A DNA stretch of 64,000 nucleotides. Origin: Dermacentor variabilis. Lineage: Eukaryota > Arthropoda > Arachnida > Ixodida > Ixodidae. Location of the stretch: positions 37,494,277-37,558,276 of the forward strand of contig NC_134569.1 of the NCBI RefSeq assembly GCF_050947875.1. Reading direction: 5' to 3'. The stretch's first letter is position 1, and every line of letters starts with the position of its first letter. Positions 1 to 11,695 of this stretch are shown piece by piece. The notes beneath the pieces were generated by a model, which had not been told where the DNA came from, ran no database searches, and saw nothing but the letters and a program-made list of their open reading frames with translations. The translations under genes and the position numbers were made by a program.

Positions 1-532
1 TAGGCGTGGCGGCGTCATACACAGGACGGCCGTCTGCAGCCGGAATTCTTGTCGAGTCACTTGGAGGTTGCGTACACATTCGAATGCAAATGCAGAACAA
101 CACGAAACGGCGCGCTAAGGGCAGCGGAGTCGCCCGACGGCACTTGCTGCGTGTCATATATCAGCCCTGCCGACGTTGCTTTTTTCCCCACTCCTTTACT
201 ACTGTACTCTGCAAAAGAAACATTTCTCCGTGCAAGGTATCTTGCCCTGCACACGGTAGGGTAGCCGCTAGGGCAGGGTATTTTTGAAGGTCTGTTCCAG
301 TTGCCTACCACCGACCAGTTCCCGAGGTGCGCTGCACCCCGTCATTCGTTTCGGCGCAGCAATGATGCCATCTGAACTACGCCGTTCGTGTCAAAGGTTG
401 CAGGGAAGGTGAAGGGCTGGCGCACAATTTGAGGCGAGAGCATCAAATGGTCCATTGAGCGACAAATCCAGCGTCGCCAGAAAAAGCCAGAGCGCGTCGA
501 TCTGTGAAATAACAGAATAAATCCGAAAGACG
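1..532. other. Flank without recognisable gene
   Basis: Short open frames on both strands overlap one another and show no splice signals, domain or repeat that I recognise. I see nothing to annotate here. Confidence 0.5.
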
Positions 533-604
533 TTGGCGGTAGTGAGTTTCGAACTATACGACCCCACGCTCAGCGTCCGAGTGTCTTGCCCACTGGGCTA
601 AACC
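533..604 (-). repeat. tRNA-like SINE head
   Basis: Read on the minus strand this has an A-box-like TAGCCCAGTGGGC followed about 35 nt later by a B-box-like AGTTCGAAACTC, the layout of an internal RNA polymerase III promoter. It is probably the head of a tRNA-derived SINE. It does not carry the GCGGCCGC junction typical of the Ruka-type copies elsewhere in the window, so it may be another family. A true tRNA gene is unlikely because the acceptor stem does not pair. Confidence 0.5.
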
Positions 605-1689
605 TGCGAGGAGGCCTGTGCGCTCTGCTTCACGACATCATGCTACTTGGACCGAAATTTCCATTTCCAATCCCGGCGTGACGAAACTGGTGAGGTAAAA
701 ATAACCGTGGCTTACTCGGCTAAACGAGCGCCTCCGTTGCCAAGCATCTCAACGCACTCGCTTGCCCGAAGGGAGTTCGTAACTCGAATGACCTCTCAGC
801 GGCGTTCAATTTTACGTTAACGCTTTCGCATTCACAATAGGTGATCATGTTTACTCGAATTTTTTTCTTAACTTTCCATACTGAGTGTGCCAGCTTGGCG
901 CAGACGTGCGGGTGCCAAGCAGCAATTAACGAAGCCAAGCAGCAGCGTAGCAGATGCCGCAGCACACGGGCGTAAACGCCATTAAAAACCCGCTTAGGCA
1001 CGCCTGCTGCGTCTAAAAACGTAGGGTGTATTTACACCTCAGAGTCCGATCATACCTGCGGTTCGGAACCTCTCAAACTTACGCGGACGCCGCACATTAG
1101 GCAGACAAAAAAATGATACCTGCACCGCGTCAGTAACTTCGCATTCGTTCCGACAGTCGCGTTGAACCTGGATTGCTAAAATCGAGCTGCACAATTTCTG
1201 AACTTCTCATGTCCCGCCATGAACACGGTTCACAATGGTGCAGGCAAATCAAACGGGCCTTTTACACTACCCGTGCGAGTACCCGTGCATCTAGAAAACT
1301 ACAACGCGGCGGTACAGATACTCTATAGTTTAGTCGCGCTCCCTTCTCTCTTATACTACATCAGAGCATGTACCCCGGAACAATGCAAGGCAGCCTCTTG
1401 GGCTTTGTTTAGAAGTCATTGGCTTCATGACTTCAATGCCTACGTCAAAGGCCGCACGACCGCGTATGCGCTTTAGCCAGCTGTAGCAATGTATTTGTAT
1501 TACTTCTTGAAAAATGAGACAAAGGAGTTTACTCGCTCTCTTTCTCTTTTGTGTGGTAATGAGAACTAGCGCTACAGCCGACTAACTCGCGAGCTTGGTC
1601 GTAAGGCCTTCGACGTAGGCAGGGATGTCATCGGGCGCGAGGCAAGAGTTTAAGCCATGGAGTAAATACACAGGCGCCGACTCGCCTAC
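605..1689. other. Gene-free spacer
   Basis: No exon, repeat or structured element is visible. The open frames here are short and lack conserved motifs. Confidence 0.4.
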
Positions 1690-2037
1690 TTCTACCTGGC
1701 AATGCGTTTGTCGCCGCCTTCCCAGTGATAACAGGCGTCCACCGTGCTCTCTGCCTCCGCTCAACTACTCTCTTCACCGTTACTTTCCAACGTACTCTCC
1801 TCCCTTTCTTTGGCTTTCCGGATGATGCTCGCATACTGCGGGACTGTCCGGGGAGCCGTCCCACTATTCAGGCTAGCCTTGCCAAGCTATCACCCACCCG
1901 TAGACCTACGACGCTTGAGGAGTGGCTGGCGGACTCCTCCTCCGACTACGTACGTGCCATGATCGAGCTCATCACGACGCTCGGCTTGGCAGACAACTAG
2001 AACAAAGCGGCCGAACCCGGACCGGGGTTTTTGAATA

Positions 2038-2068
<31 letters not shown>
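1690..2068 (+). mobile_element. 3' end of a LINE with (TC)n tail
   Basis: The frame ending at 2000 closes with a PTRRPTTLEEWLADSS block and then an ITTLGL segment. This resembles the C-terminal end of RNase H-bearing LINE polyproteins (I/R1 group), where a 'slEEWl ... l..tGL' ending is common. A short 3' UTR with AATAAA follows, then a (TC)n run at 2041-2068 that is probably the element's tail. The copy is strongly 5'-truncated. Clade assignment is inferred from this short ending only. Confidence 0.5.
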
Positions 2069-2089
2069 CACTTTCTTTCCATAGCTGTT

Positions 2090-2146
2090 GGATGGATGGA
2101 TGGATGGATGGATGGATGGATGGATGGATGGATGGATGGATGGATG
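2090..2146. repeat. (GGAT)n microsatellite
   Basis: About 14 units of GGAT. On the minus strand this is (ATCC)n, the tail of the family B LINE beside it; the same ATCC tail closes the family B copy near 61.25 kb. Confidence 0.85.
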
Positions 2147-3394
2147 CTATGAGCGTGCCCTCTGAAACGGCATGGCGGATTTCGCCACCGAGCTCTGCCG
2201 CGCCTCCGCCACCACCACCGGTGATGCTGATGATGATTTATTGGCATGCCTTTTGAAACGGGGCGGTGACAAACAGTCACCTAGCCTGCTTGAGTTGATC
2301 AGGTATGATACGCATGTATGCTTTTCATTCTAACATATTTTTTTTAATACGTCTCCCTAAACCCTTTTTCTCTTCTTCAAAAATTAGCCATCTACCGTGC
2401 ACCGCTGCCTGTACTTGCAACGGATCCGGTGGTATCAATCTCGTCCCTGCGTTTTATCCACCAACACTCTAAATCTCTCTTGCTTATCTCGACTGCTGAC
2501 CAGTTGACACTTCTACCCGCTTTAAATCCAAGCGCTTCTGGAAGGTGTACGTTATACTTACGGGTAACGTACAAATTAGGATGCGCTGAGTGGCCTCCGG
2601 ATTTTTGCTGCAGCATGCATATGCCTCATCTTGTTTGGAATATTTGCTCCAGTATGTCTTTGCCCTTAGGCAACCAGGTCGAGCCTTAAATAGCAAGGCA
2701 CTTCCCTTCGTATTATCGTAGATATTTTCCCTTCTGATTTCTTTCTCCTCATTCTCCATGGTATTTTTTACCTCCATGCATTTCAGCCAATTCACTGTCT
2801 CTGCTTCTCTCACTTTCTTTTTGATGACTTCTGGTTGTCTATTACAGTTTCAATTACCCTGTACTTGGTTGCCAACTTTATCTCTTCCTCCATTCTGTGT
2901 CCACGCTTTTCAGGTACGCATACTTGTGCACTTTAGCAGCCTTTTTTTTTTTTCTTTATCGATGTTCCCCAGTCCTTCTCCAAGATTATATTTTAATTAA
3001 TTTTTAAACTATTTTCTTTATTAAAACATGTCACCCTGCACTGCCCCATTTGTGGTTTCGCCGTGGGCTCTCCCAAAGTCAACCGGCCTGCCGACCATTG
3101 GTTGACTTTCCATCCGGATAAGCTATCCGATTTTAAGCACAGAATGGCATTTGCGAACGTTAGCGCTGGCACAATTGCTGTTGTCCACATTTCACGCACC
3201 ACCTCATATCTATTGCGGCCCCAAAGTGCTCTATGTTTCATTATTGCTGCATTCCGCTTCTCCTTTATTTTCAGTTTATCTTGCTGGGTGCTTGAGTAAG
3301 TCTTTCCTTCATTTACGTATACGCGGAGGTATATATATTGCGCTGATGAGTTCACACGTCGTAATTACTCGTCCCTTTACTAAAGGTACTAAAA
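2147..3394 (-). mobile_element. LINE family B, 3' part, copy 1
   Basis: Minus-strand fragment of a non-LTR retrotransposon. Reading from 3355 to 2993 gives a post-polymerase segment with KRNAAIMKHRALWGRNRYEV and VPALTFANAILCL. From 2813 to 2484 comes the C-terminal region with NIYDNTKGSALLFKARPGCL and a damaged zinc-binding cluster. The same protein region is found at 31.8-32.5 and 60.4-61.3 kb. Frames are broken by several indels, so the copy is old. It ends at the (GGAT)n run, its tail in reverse. The reverse transcriptase core of the same family lies beyond the inserted RTE element, at 6607-6920. Confidence 0.7.
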
Positions 3395-3395
3395 G

Positions 3396-3470
3396 TCTGC
3401 AGCGGTGGCGTAGAGGTAGAACACCCGCCTCGCGTGCAAGAGGTCCGTGGTTCAAATCCCGGTGCCGGCA
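3396..3470 (+). repeat. tRNA-Ala-like head with pol III boxes
   Basis: TGGCGTAGAGG matches the A box and GGTTCAAATCC the B box of a tRNA promoter, with the tRNA-Ala-like string GTGCAAGAGGTC between them. The acceptor arms do not pair well, so it is not a working tRNA gene. It sits about 280 bp before the RTE reading frame and may be the element's own 5' end or a SINE fused to it. Confidence 0.6.
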
Positions 3471-3749
3471 ATTTTCCACCGGATTAAAAAAAATCCGCGT
3501 GTTGATAAAATTGCACAAACAGGCCTGGAGTGTGGCCTGATCCCGGTGACCAGAACCGGTAACGCACTCCCTCACCAGAGCAGGATTGGCCACCCTGGTG
3601 CAGCGCTTGGCCACAACCTCCTATATGAACACAACAATCAAACCCCGGCCCTCAGTCCCCAGCAGCTGCGAAGCAACTGACCAAGGCGGCGGTCAGACCT
3701 GCGACGCAGCAGAGGGTGCTAAGAATCACTGGCTCCGGAAAGGCCGCCA

Positions 3750-6300
3750 TTGGAATATGAACTTAACGCTAGAACGTTATCTAGTGAGGCGAGTCTAGCA
3801 GTGCTATTGGAGGAATTAGAGGGCAGTAAATGGGATATAATAGGGCTCAGTGAAGTTAGGAGGCCGAAAGAAGCCTATACAGTGCTAAAAAGCGGGCACG
3901 TCCTGTGCTACCGGGGCTTAGCGGAGAGAAGAGAACTAGGAGTCGGATTCCTGATTAATAAGAATATAGCTGGTAACATACAGGAATTCTATAGCATTAA
4001 CGAGAGGGTGGCAGGTCTTGTTGTAAAACTTAATAAGAGGTACAAAATGAAGATTGTACAGGTCTACGCACCTACATCCAGTCATGATGACCAGGAAGTC
4101 GAAAGCTTCTATGAAGACGTGGAATCGGCGATGGGTAGAGTGAAAACTAAATACACTGTACTAATGGGCGACTTTAATGCCAAGGTAGGCAAGAAGCAGG
4201 CTGGAGACAAGGCAGTGGGGGAATATGGCATAGGCACTAGGAATAGCAGGGGAGAGTTATTAGTAGAGTTTGCGGAACAGAATAATATGAGGATAATGAA
4301 TACCTTCTTCCGCAAGCGGGACAGCCGAAAGTGGACCTGGAGGAGCCCGAACGGCGAGACTAGAAATGAAATAGACTTCAAACTCTGCGCTAACCCTGGC
4401 ATCATACAAGATGTGGACGTGCTCGGCAAGGTGCGCTGCAGTGACCACAGGATGGCAAGAACTCGAATTAGCCTAGACCTGAAGAGGGAACGGGTACATA
4501 AGAAGCCGATTAATGAGTTAGCGGTGAGAGGGAAAATAGAGGAATTCCAGATCAAGCTACAGAACAGGTATTCGCCTTTAACTCAGGAAGAGGACCTTAG
4601 TGTTGAAGCAATGAACGACAATCTTGTGGGCATCATTAAGGAGTGTGCAATGGAAGTCGGTGGTAACTCCGTTAGGCAGGATACCAGCAAACTATCGCAG
4701 GAGACGAAAGATCTGATCAAGAAACGCCAATGTATGAAAGCATCTAACCCTACAGCTAGAATAGAACTGGCAGAACTTTCGAAGTTAATCAACAAGCGTA
4801 AGACAGCTGACATAAGGAAGTATAATATGGATAGAATTGAACATGCTCTCAGGAACGGAGGAAGCCTAAAAACAGTGAAGAAGAAACTAGGAATTGGCAA
4901 GAATCCGTTAAGAGACAAAGCCGGCAATATCATTACTAATATGGATGAGATAGTTCAAGTGGCTGAGGATTTCTATAGAGATTTATACAGTACCAGTGGC
5001 ACCCTCGACGATAGCGGAAGAGAAATTAGTCCAGAGGAATTCGAAATCCCAAAGGTAACGCCGGAAGAAGTAAAGAAAGCCTTGGGAGATATGCAAAGGG
5101 GGAAGGCAGCTGGGGGAGGATCAGGTAACAACAGATTTGTTGAAGGATGGTGGACAGATTGTTCTAGAGAAACTGGCCACCCTGTATATGCAATGCCTCA
5201 TGACCTCGAGCGTACCGGAATCTTGGAAGAACGCTAACATAATCCTAATCCATAAGAAAGGAGACGCCAAAGACTTGAAAAATTATAGACCGATCAGCTT
5301 ACTGTCCGTTGCCTACAAACTATTTACTAAGGTAATCGCAAATAGAATCAGGAACACCTTAGACTTCTGTCAAGCAAAGGACCAGGCAGGATTCCGTAAA
5401 GGCTACTCAACAATAGATCATATTCACACTATCAATCAGGTGATAGAGAAATGTGCGGGATATAACCAACTCTTATATATAGCTTTCATTGATTACGAGA
5501 AAGCGTTTGATTCTGTCGAAACCTCAGCAGTCATAGAGGCATTACGGAATCAGGGTGTAGACGAGCCGTATGTAAAAATACTGAAAGATATCTATAGCGG
5601 CTCCACAGCCACCGTAGTTCTCCATAAAGCAAGCAACAAAATCCCAATAAAGAAAGGCGTCAGGCAGGGAGATACGATATCTCCAATCCTATTCACAGCG
5701 TGTTAACAGGAGGTATTCAGAGACCTGGATTGGGAAGAATTGGGGATAAAAGTTAATGGAGAATACCTTAGTAACTTGCGATTCGCTGATGATATTGCCT
5801 TGCTTAGTAACTCAGGGGACCAATTGCAATGCATGCTCATTGACCTGGAGAGGCAAAGCAGAAGAGTGGGTCTAAAAATTAATCTGCAGAAAACTAAAGT
5901 AGTGCTTAACAGTCTCGGAAGAGAACAGCAATTTACAATAGGCAGCGAGGAACTGGAAGTCGTAAGGGAATACATCTACTTAGGGCAGGTAGTGACGGCG
6001 GATCCGGATCATGAGACGGAAATAATCAGAAGAATAAGAATGGGCTGGGGTGCGTTTGGCAGGCATTCTCAGATCATGAACAGCAGGTTGCCATTATCCC
6101 TCAAGAGAAAAGTATATAATAGCTGTGTCTTACCAGTACTCACTTACGGGGCAGAAACCTGGAGGCTTACGAGAAGGGTTCTACTCAAATTGAGGACGAC
6201 GCAACGAGCTATGGAAAGAAGAATGTAGGTGTAACGTTAAGGGATAAGAAAAGAGCAGATTGGGTGAGGGAACAAACGCGAGTTAATGGCATTTTAGTTG
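3750..6300 (+). pseudogene. Broken endonuclease-reverse transcriptase of RTE copy 1
   Basis: The frame begins in the N-terminal part of the endonuclease (3750 is not an ATG). Endonuclease motifs seen are LSEVRR, VYAPTS, GDFNAKVG, NEIDFKL and CSDHRMAR (3.85-4.47 kb). The reverse transcriptase follows with NYRPISLLSV, AFIDYEKAFDSV, VRQGDTISPILF and FADDIALLS, the last being the catalytic YADD-type box, near 5.79 kb. Three small lesions break it: one extra G in the G-run near 5111-5116, a stop at 5704-5706 where the 43.9 kb copy has a Leu codon, and a one-base deletion near 6225. Without these it would be one long frame. The protein would perform target-primed reverse transcription; this copy cannot encode it intact. 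Confidence 0.85.
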
Positions 6301-6542
6301 AAATCAAGAAAAAGAAATGGGCATGGGCAGGACATGTAATGAGGAGGAAAGATAACCGATAGTCATTAAGGGTTACGGACTGGATCCCAAGGGAAGGGAA
6401 GCGTAGCAGGGGGCGGCAGAAGGTTAGGTGGGCGGATGAGATTAAGAAGTTTACAGGCATGGCATGGCCACAATTAGTACATGACCGGGGTTGTTGGAGA
6501 AGTATGGGAGAGGCCTTTGCCCTGCAGTGGGCGTAACCAGGC

Positions 6543-6606
<64 letters not shown>

Positions 6607-6607
<1 letters not shown>

Positions 6608-6920
6608 CTACATATATTCGCAAGTCTTGCATTGTCCGCTAGTAGCATTATGTCGTCCGCATACATCAGTCCAGGGACCTTCTGTTGCACCATTTGTCCA
6701 TTAGGCTTGTAGGATAAATCAAACCCTCATTCACTGTTTTCCAGTACAGTCTTTCTATGCCCTTCACATAAAGCGTGAACGGAGACAATGGGCATCCTTG
6801 CTTCAGGCTTTGGTAAATTCCCACCAATTCCTCACATTTTCGGCCTTCTGATACAATTTGTACTCGGTTGTCTATACACAGTGTCCCTACTATCATGCAC
6901 CAAGATTTATAATTGTGCAA
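6607..6920 (-). mobile_element. LINE family B, reverse transcriptase core fragment
   Basis: The minus strand encodes LKQGCPLSPFTLYVKGIE and then YADDIMLLADN, the conserved RT blocks around the catalytic Asp pair, with one frame change between them. It directly abuts the (GAT)n tail of the RTE element. It probably belongs with the family B piece at 2147-3394, although roughly 100 residues between the two parts seem to be missing. Confidence 0.65.
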
Positions 6921-8110
6921 ATGCGCGTAGCTGGACAGAACGAGAGCAATGTTGTTTGCCGTCGCTTGGAGATACCCCGATTATTTTTTTATTCTGCCTA
7001 ATTACATAATTAGTTTTAATTAACCAACTTCTCAAATAGCATAATTCGATGAAAAGTGTCAATGAGAAAATTCTCGAGTAACATTAAAAACTTTCCACAC
7101 AGCTTTCTGTTGCCCCAATACGTGCCACATAAAGACGTTTTTCCGATCGTGAAAGCCCGCGAATACACGCACAATTAGCTTTGGGTGCTAGTGATAGTGT
7201 GCAATGGTCCACTGACGCCATCTGGGACACGGACAAAGAACGACCGAGACAAAAGCTTCAAGGACAGCCGGATGCACAATTTTTCCCTCTGCGTGAGCAA
7301 CGCGCGGTCTCCCCCGCCCCCCTCTCCCCCCCCCCCTTTCCGACGGAACTTAAGCCGAAGGCAGTCAACTGCCTTTCAAACTGCGCGTTTCAGCGTATGA
7401 CGGCCTATTCGCCCGATGGAACGATCTCGCGAATATCTCACCAGTGACCTGCGTACGTAAATAAATAAGATAATGAAATTGGTACTTTATCAGTGCTACA
7501 GCTCGCGCTACATATTCTTCTACATATTGTACTCAACCTCACACAAATTAGTGAAAATAGAACGAGTTAAAAAAGAGAGAGAGAGAGAGAATAAGTACGG
7601 ACAAGGCCCTGGCTTCGCGCGAAAAAAAGGACTGTGTGCCGGCGTAATAAAGCAAGCTATGCTGTTGTTCTCTTCAGCGAGCGGGCAAAAACGTAGATGT
7701 TGCTGATCAGCGAGGCGTGCTGGAATGGCATCGGTGCTCTCAGACAGAGTTCAACACTGCTTCGTTGTCGAGGTGCGCCGGTCGATTACACGTACGAAAG
7801 CGGAGCCCGTCGAGTTGCGAGAACGCGAGATGTATAGCTACACGACCGAAGTAATCACTGCTTTTTTTTTCCCCTCTTTTTTAGCCCGTCTCCGCTGGGC
7901 TCCCCCTTATGGACAAATTAACTGCCGAGTCTATAGTTTCCCGAAGTTAGGACCAGCGCAGCTTCTCACAGAAGCAGCACTCTAACTGCCAACGCAATAT
8001 ATAATCAGCATTCCGTGAATATCCACAAGAGCCAAAGAGCCCCATAAGAGTCAAAGTTCTGAGCGCTGTATAGTTCATGCCTACAGCACGATATTGCGTA
8101 TTAAAAATAA
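6921..8110. other. Gene-free spacer
   Basis: No exon or named repeat is recognised. A short (GA)n run lies near 7575-7592 and a C-rich tract near 7310-7340. Confidence 0.4.
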
Positions 8111-8348
8111 TTGTGCAGTTTTACGTGCCAAAACCACGATCTGAATATGAAGATTATGGCTATAAAGATTATGGGGGACTCCGGAAATTTGGACCGCCTG
8201 GAGTTCTTTAACGTGCACCTAAGTCTAAGTAAAGGGGTGTTTTTGCACTTCGCTCCTATCGAAATGCGGGCGCTATGGCCTGGATGCGATCCCGCGACCT
8301 CGTATCTATAGCAGCACAACACCATAACCACTAATCAACCACGGCGGG
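8111..8348 (-). repeat. Ruka-type tick SINE
   Basis: Read in reverse, the tRNA-derived head (CCGTGGTTG...GATCGCATCC) is followed by the body with CGAAATGCGG-like, CACGTTAAAGAACTCCAG and CACGTAAAACTG segments. This matches the organisation of the Ruka SINE known from ixodid ticks: tRNA head, a GCGGCCGCATTTCGATGG-type junction, then a body ending near an 'acgtaaaac' motif. Confidence 0.8.
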
Positions 8349-8493
8349 TCATCTTGTGTATCGGTATCTCATTAAGTCTGACAACGCGATTACCTACATT
8401 TGTTTTTCTTGCTTTCTCACTGGATGTCGTAAAGGACGATTAAGCCACTTCCTTGCCTATATAAACTAATGTCCCGTTAATATTTCATTTTTA

Positions 8494-8725
8494 TCCGCCG
8501 CGGTGGCTTCGCAGCTACGGTGTTGCGCTGCTAAGCACGAGGTCGCGGGATCGAATCCCGGCCGCGGCGGCCGCATTTCGATGGTTGCAAAATGCAAAAC
8601 CGCCCGTGTACCGTGCATTCGGGGCCCGTTAGAAATGCGCTAGCGGTCAACATTAGCCCGGAGTCACAGATTCCGGCGTGCCCCATATCAAATCGTGGTT
8701 TTGGCACGAAAAACACCAGAATTCA
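8494..8725 (+). repeat. Ruka-type tick SINE
   Basis: Clear head CCGCCGCGGTGGCTTCG with B box GGGATCGAATCCCGG and the junction GGCCGCATTTCGATGG. The body reaches CGTGGTTTTGGCACG. It lies about 150 bp from the SINE at 8111-8348 in opposite orientation. Confidence 0.85.
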
Positions 8726-10526
8726 ATATCTTCCCTGTTTATTTAATTTACCACTTAAGAATGGGATATGTGTTTTCTTTTGCTTCCCCTTTAGCCAGTA
8801 ATATGGGCGCTAAAAAGTTGCTGACATATTGTAATTTTCCCTGATTGTATCATTGGGCGTTGGCGCACGTGCTCGTAACAGGCGGGTTCAGCGTGGCGAT
8901 CGAGGCCAGCAATTGCTCGGCCTGGGCGTCTCTCCCATTGAAAGGGCCTCAGAAACTCAAGTAACTCTTCGTGGAATTACGTTGTGATGTCGTTTTCCAC
9001 GAGATATGAGTATATAGAAAACAAGATCTTGACCGGCCAGCTTTCCACCAGTGCGACAGGCACACCGTAAAAAACAAATCCAGTCGAAACAAAGAACCGT
9101 AATCATGATGCTTGCTTGTGTACAACTGAATTACGCAATGAAAAACGATACACAGAAGGAACTACAATGAGTAAACTAATCAGGCGCAGTGTAACGCTAA
9201 ATGAAAAAGAAAAAATAAGAACGTTCTGCCAGCTTTCCGCACTAGTGGTCTCACACCTACACGGTGCCGATAGGTCGGGGGCGCACAAGCCTGCGTCATC
9301 GAGCGCAATAGCCGTTCCCGGGAAGTCCGAGCGTGGAATATCAAGCTAAAGAGTTGCAGTACGCAACAGTGTACGTTAGAAACACAAGCTGTGCCAGCCC
9401 TGGCCAAGTACTCACACCGAAATATTTTGGCGCTGACAGCACGGAGTAGTTCCGCATCGTTCTACATGTGCCTCCACATAGAACATGATGCGCCCAATGA
9501 GCAACTTCGTTATAGCGAGCGGTTTTGACGAGCCCGCTCGCTCGTACGATGCCGATGGCTTCTGTGTGACGTCGCTGCTTCTTGCCACGCCAAGTGTGCG
9601 ACTTGTAACTGTAAGGTGCAGGAATTCAGCCTTGTCGTCAAAAAACGCTCAAGCACTATCGAGGTCTTGGGCAAAACGAGCGGGCCGTTAACTGCAACTG
9701 CAGAGTCAGTGTGCCTGCAAGGTGACAAACCTGCGGCAGCACAACTGCGCCGGACGGTGCCGCAACACCGTCCATTGGGCGGCGTGGCCGAACTTGGCAA
9801 CGTCCAAAAGGGCGTCGTAAACAAGATAAGGCTGATTATTTTGCAAGCCCGTGTGGATGGCGTCAACTGCAGACGTTTCGAAATGTCGACTAAAGGAGCA
9901 AGTGCAAATTAGTAAAACCGCGAGGAAAGCGCTTTCAGATATTTTCTTTTTTCTCCAAAACACACTTTTCGCAACAACGTCCCATTATGCGTGTGAACTT
10001 CCGGGTCCACAATGAACGCTTTAGAAGCCAAATAAAATCCACGGCGCGAGACAGCCGCTCGTGCGCGTGCTATGAATGAACAAAGGCCGCGCAGAAAGCC
10101 TGGCTCTCCGGAGACGACGCATTCATTGCGTTCGCAGCGGGGTGAGAAGAGAGAGAGAGAGGAAAGAAAGAAGAAGCCCGTATAAAACTTGCTGGGCATA
10201 AATGGGCTGCAAGTACGAGAGCCCGCGTACGCCGTGATTGGGCGCTCTCTGTACAATTACTCGAAATTGCGTGGTTGTCCCTGTGGAACCAGTGCAAAGC
10301 TTTCCCTTTGCAAGTAGTTAGGCATACAGAGCGCAAGTCGCCACGCAACAAATGACAGTTTTCGTCGTTTCTCGTTGCTCCTGAACGCACATTTGGTCTG
10401 TTGCTCTCAGCATGGTTTTCAACCAATATGGATCTTCTTACAGCAGCTGGATCAGCGGTGTAGGCCCCTCATTTCTTGCATACAGATACCAGACGCGGAA
10501 CAGAATCGTCATGTGGTGCACAGTTC
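8726..10526. other. Gene-free spacer
   Basis: I see only short overlapping open frames without motifs or matching splice signals. A short GA-rich run occurs near 10146-10165. Confidence 0.4.
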
Positions 10527-10660
10527 TTGTCGGAGAGAGAGAGAGAGAGAGAGAGGTAAGTCAGGGAGGTCAACCACAAGGAAAAATCCTGTTTGCTACC
10601 CTACACTAGAGAGAGAGAGTGGAGGGAGAGCTAAGAAGGTATACAGATCGCTTACGCGGG
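10527..10660 (+). repeat. Dispersed (GA)n-linked repeat, family D, copy 1
   Basis: A (GA)n run at about 10528-10556 is followed by CAGGGAGGTCAACCA and GTTTGCTACCCTACAC. The same order, (GA)n then CAGGGAGGTTAACCA and GTTGGCTACCCTACGC, occurs at 42.8-43.0 kb. The shared block beyond the microsatellite shows a dispersed repeat, not a simple repeat only. Confidence 0.6.
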
Positions 10661-10748
10661 TGAAATGATTGATCGCTATCAGTGTCCTGCGAGTACCCTG
10701 TCCGTTCCAGGGATGTGCTCAACGACGACATCTAACCGTCACGGAATA

Positions 10749-10876
10749 GACCAGCGACTATGGCGTCCTGCTGCTGAGCACGAGGTCGAGGGTTCGATTC
10801 CCAACTGCAGCGGCCGCATGTTGGTACGTGGCGGCACGCAAGCAATTATCGCACGTGCTGAAGAACTCCAAGTGGG
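10749..10876 (+). repeat. Ruka-type SINE, head and partial body
   Basis: Contains GAGCACGAGGTCGAGGG, the B box GGTTCGATTCCC and the GCGGCCGCATG junction. The body is diverged and ends near GAACTCCAAGTGG. Confidence 0.7.
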
Positions 10877-11695
10877 CAACGTTCATATACGAAGCCGTCA
10901 GCTGCGATGTCCTTTATGGTCCGAATGCCGCCTCAGGACATAAGACCCGTCAATCTATTACACCTTCATGAGCGTCGGTGTCCTACTGCTGTTGCGGACG
11001 TCCTGCCGCACTTCCGGGTGACCGCTGCACGTTCCCGGCGTATGCAAGTCCTTGGCGCAAGCACGTGTTCATATTGCAGAACCATTAGAAAAATCATCAA
11101 TGGTACTGATTCATCAACAACGGTTCGCTGATAAAATTAAAAATGAAGTTGCACGCGGAACAGCAGTCTCTACTCTGAGTGAAATGCAAATAGCACATAC
11201 GGCTACCTTCGAGTGTGAATGACTTAACTCACTCGACTCGGATATTTGAGATCAGCTTGTTTTGCCCATCATGAATAAATAGTTCAGGCTCCCACAACAG
11301 AATCGTACTGCTACTCTTATAGCAATCATTCCATTCCTCATCCTGGTGGAGTTGAGCACTCAGCTGTTTCCGAGTGCTTCAAAGTCCGCGGATCAGACCT
11401 CGCTACTGGAGCACCGGAGCGAAAACTTCGGTGTCCAGCTGTCAAGACAAAGATTAAGTACCCGTTGCTAAGACAAACTAGGCAAAATAAAATTAGGCCC
11501 GTCACGCAATCTCGCACGACAAAGGCGACTACTGCACTAACTATAATTAATTAATTATGTAATTACTTAATATATTTTATTTAGGAAGGGACGGCTCTGT
11601 GGCCTATAGCAAATAAGCCGGCTTGAGAAAACGTGAAGGCGAAAAGGTATACGGTAATACCATTTCACTGTTTCTTTTCGATGCCTTGTCAGCAT

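Larger units (their letters stand above)
3395..6606 (+). mobile_element. RTE-clade LINE (family A), nearly full-length, copy 1
   Basis: A non-LTR retrotransposon in order: tRNA-like head (about 3396-3470), 5' leader, an apurinic-type endonuclease, reverse transcriptase, C-terminal region, short 3' UTR and a (GAT)n tail of about 65 bp (6541-6606). The short microsatellite tail and the single endonuclease-RT frame fit the RTE clade (RTE/BovB type). The 3' 900 bp are about 97% like the copy at 43.9-44.8 kb by eye, so the family moved fairly recently. This copy lies within an older family B LINE on the opposite strand. No clear target duplication is visible. Confidence 0.85.

Noticed and set aside
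2090..2146. CRISPR-like regular repeats
   Set aside because: Plain four-base microsatellite with no spacers; nothing in the window resembles a CRISPR array.
3396..3470. Genuine tRNA-Ala gene
   Set aside because: The A and B boxes are present but the acceptor arms do not pair and the anticodon loop is irregular; a retroposon head fits better.
6451..6712. Open frames with poly-Met or poly-Ile runs
   Set aside because: They come from the (GAT)n tail of the RTE element; the same tail gives similar frames near 34.6 and 44.8 kb.
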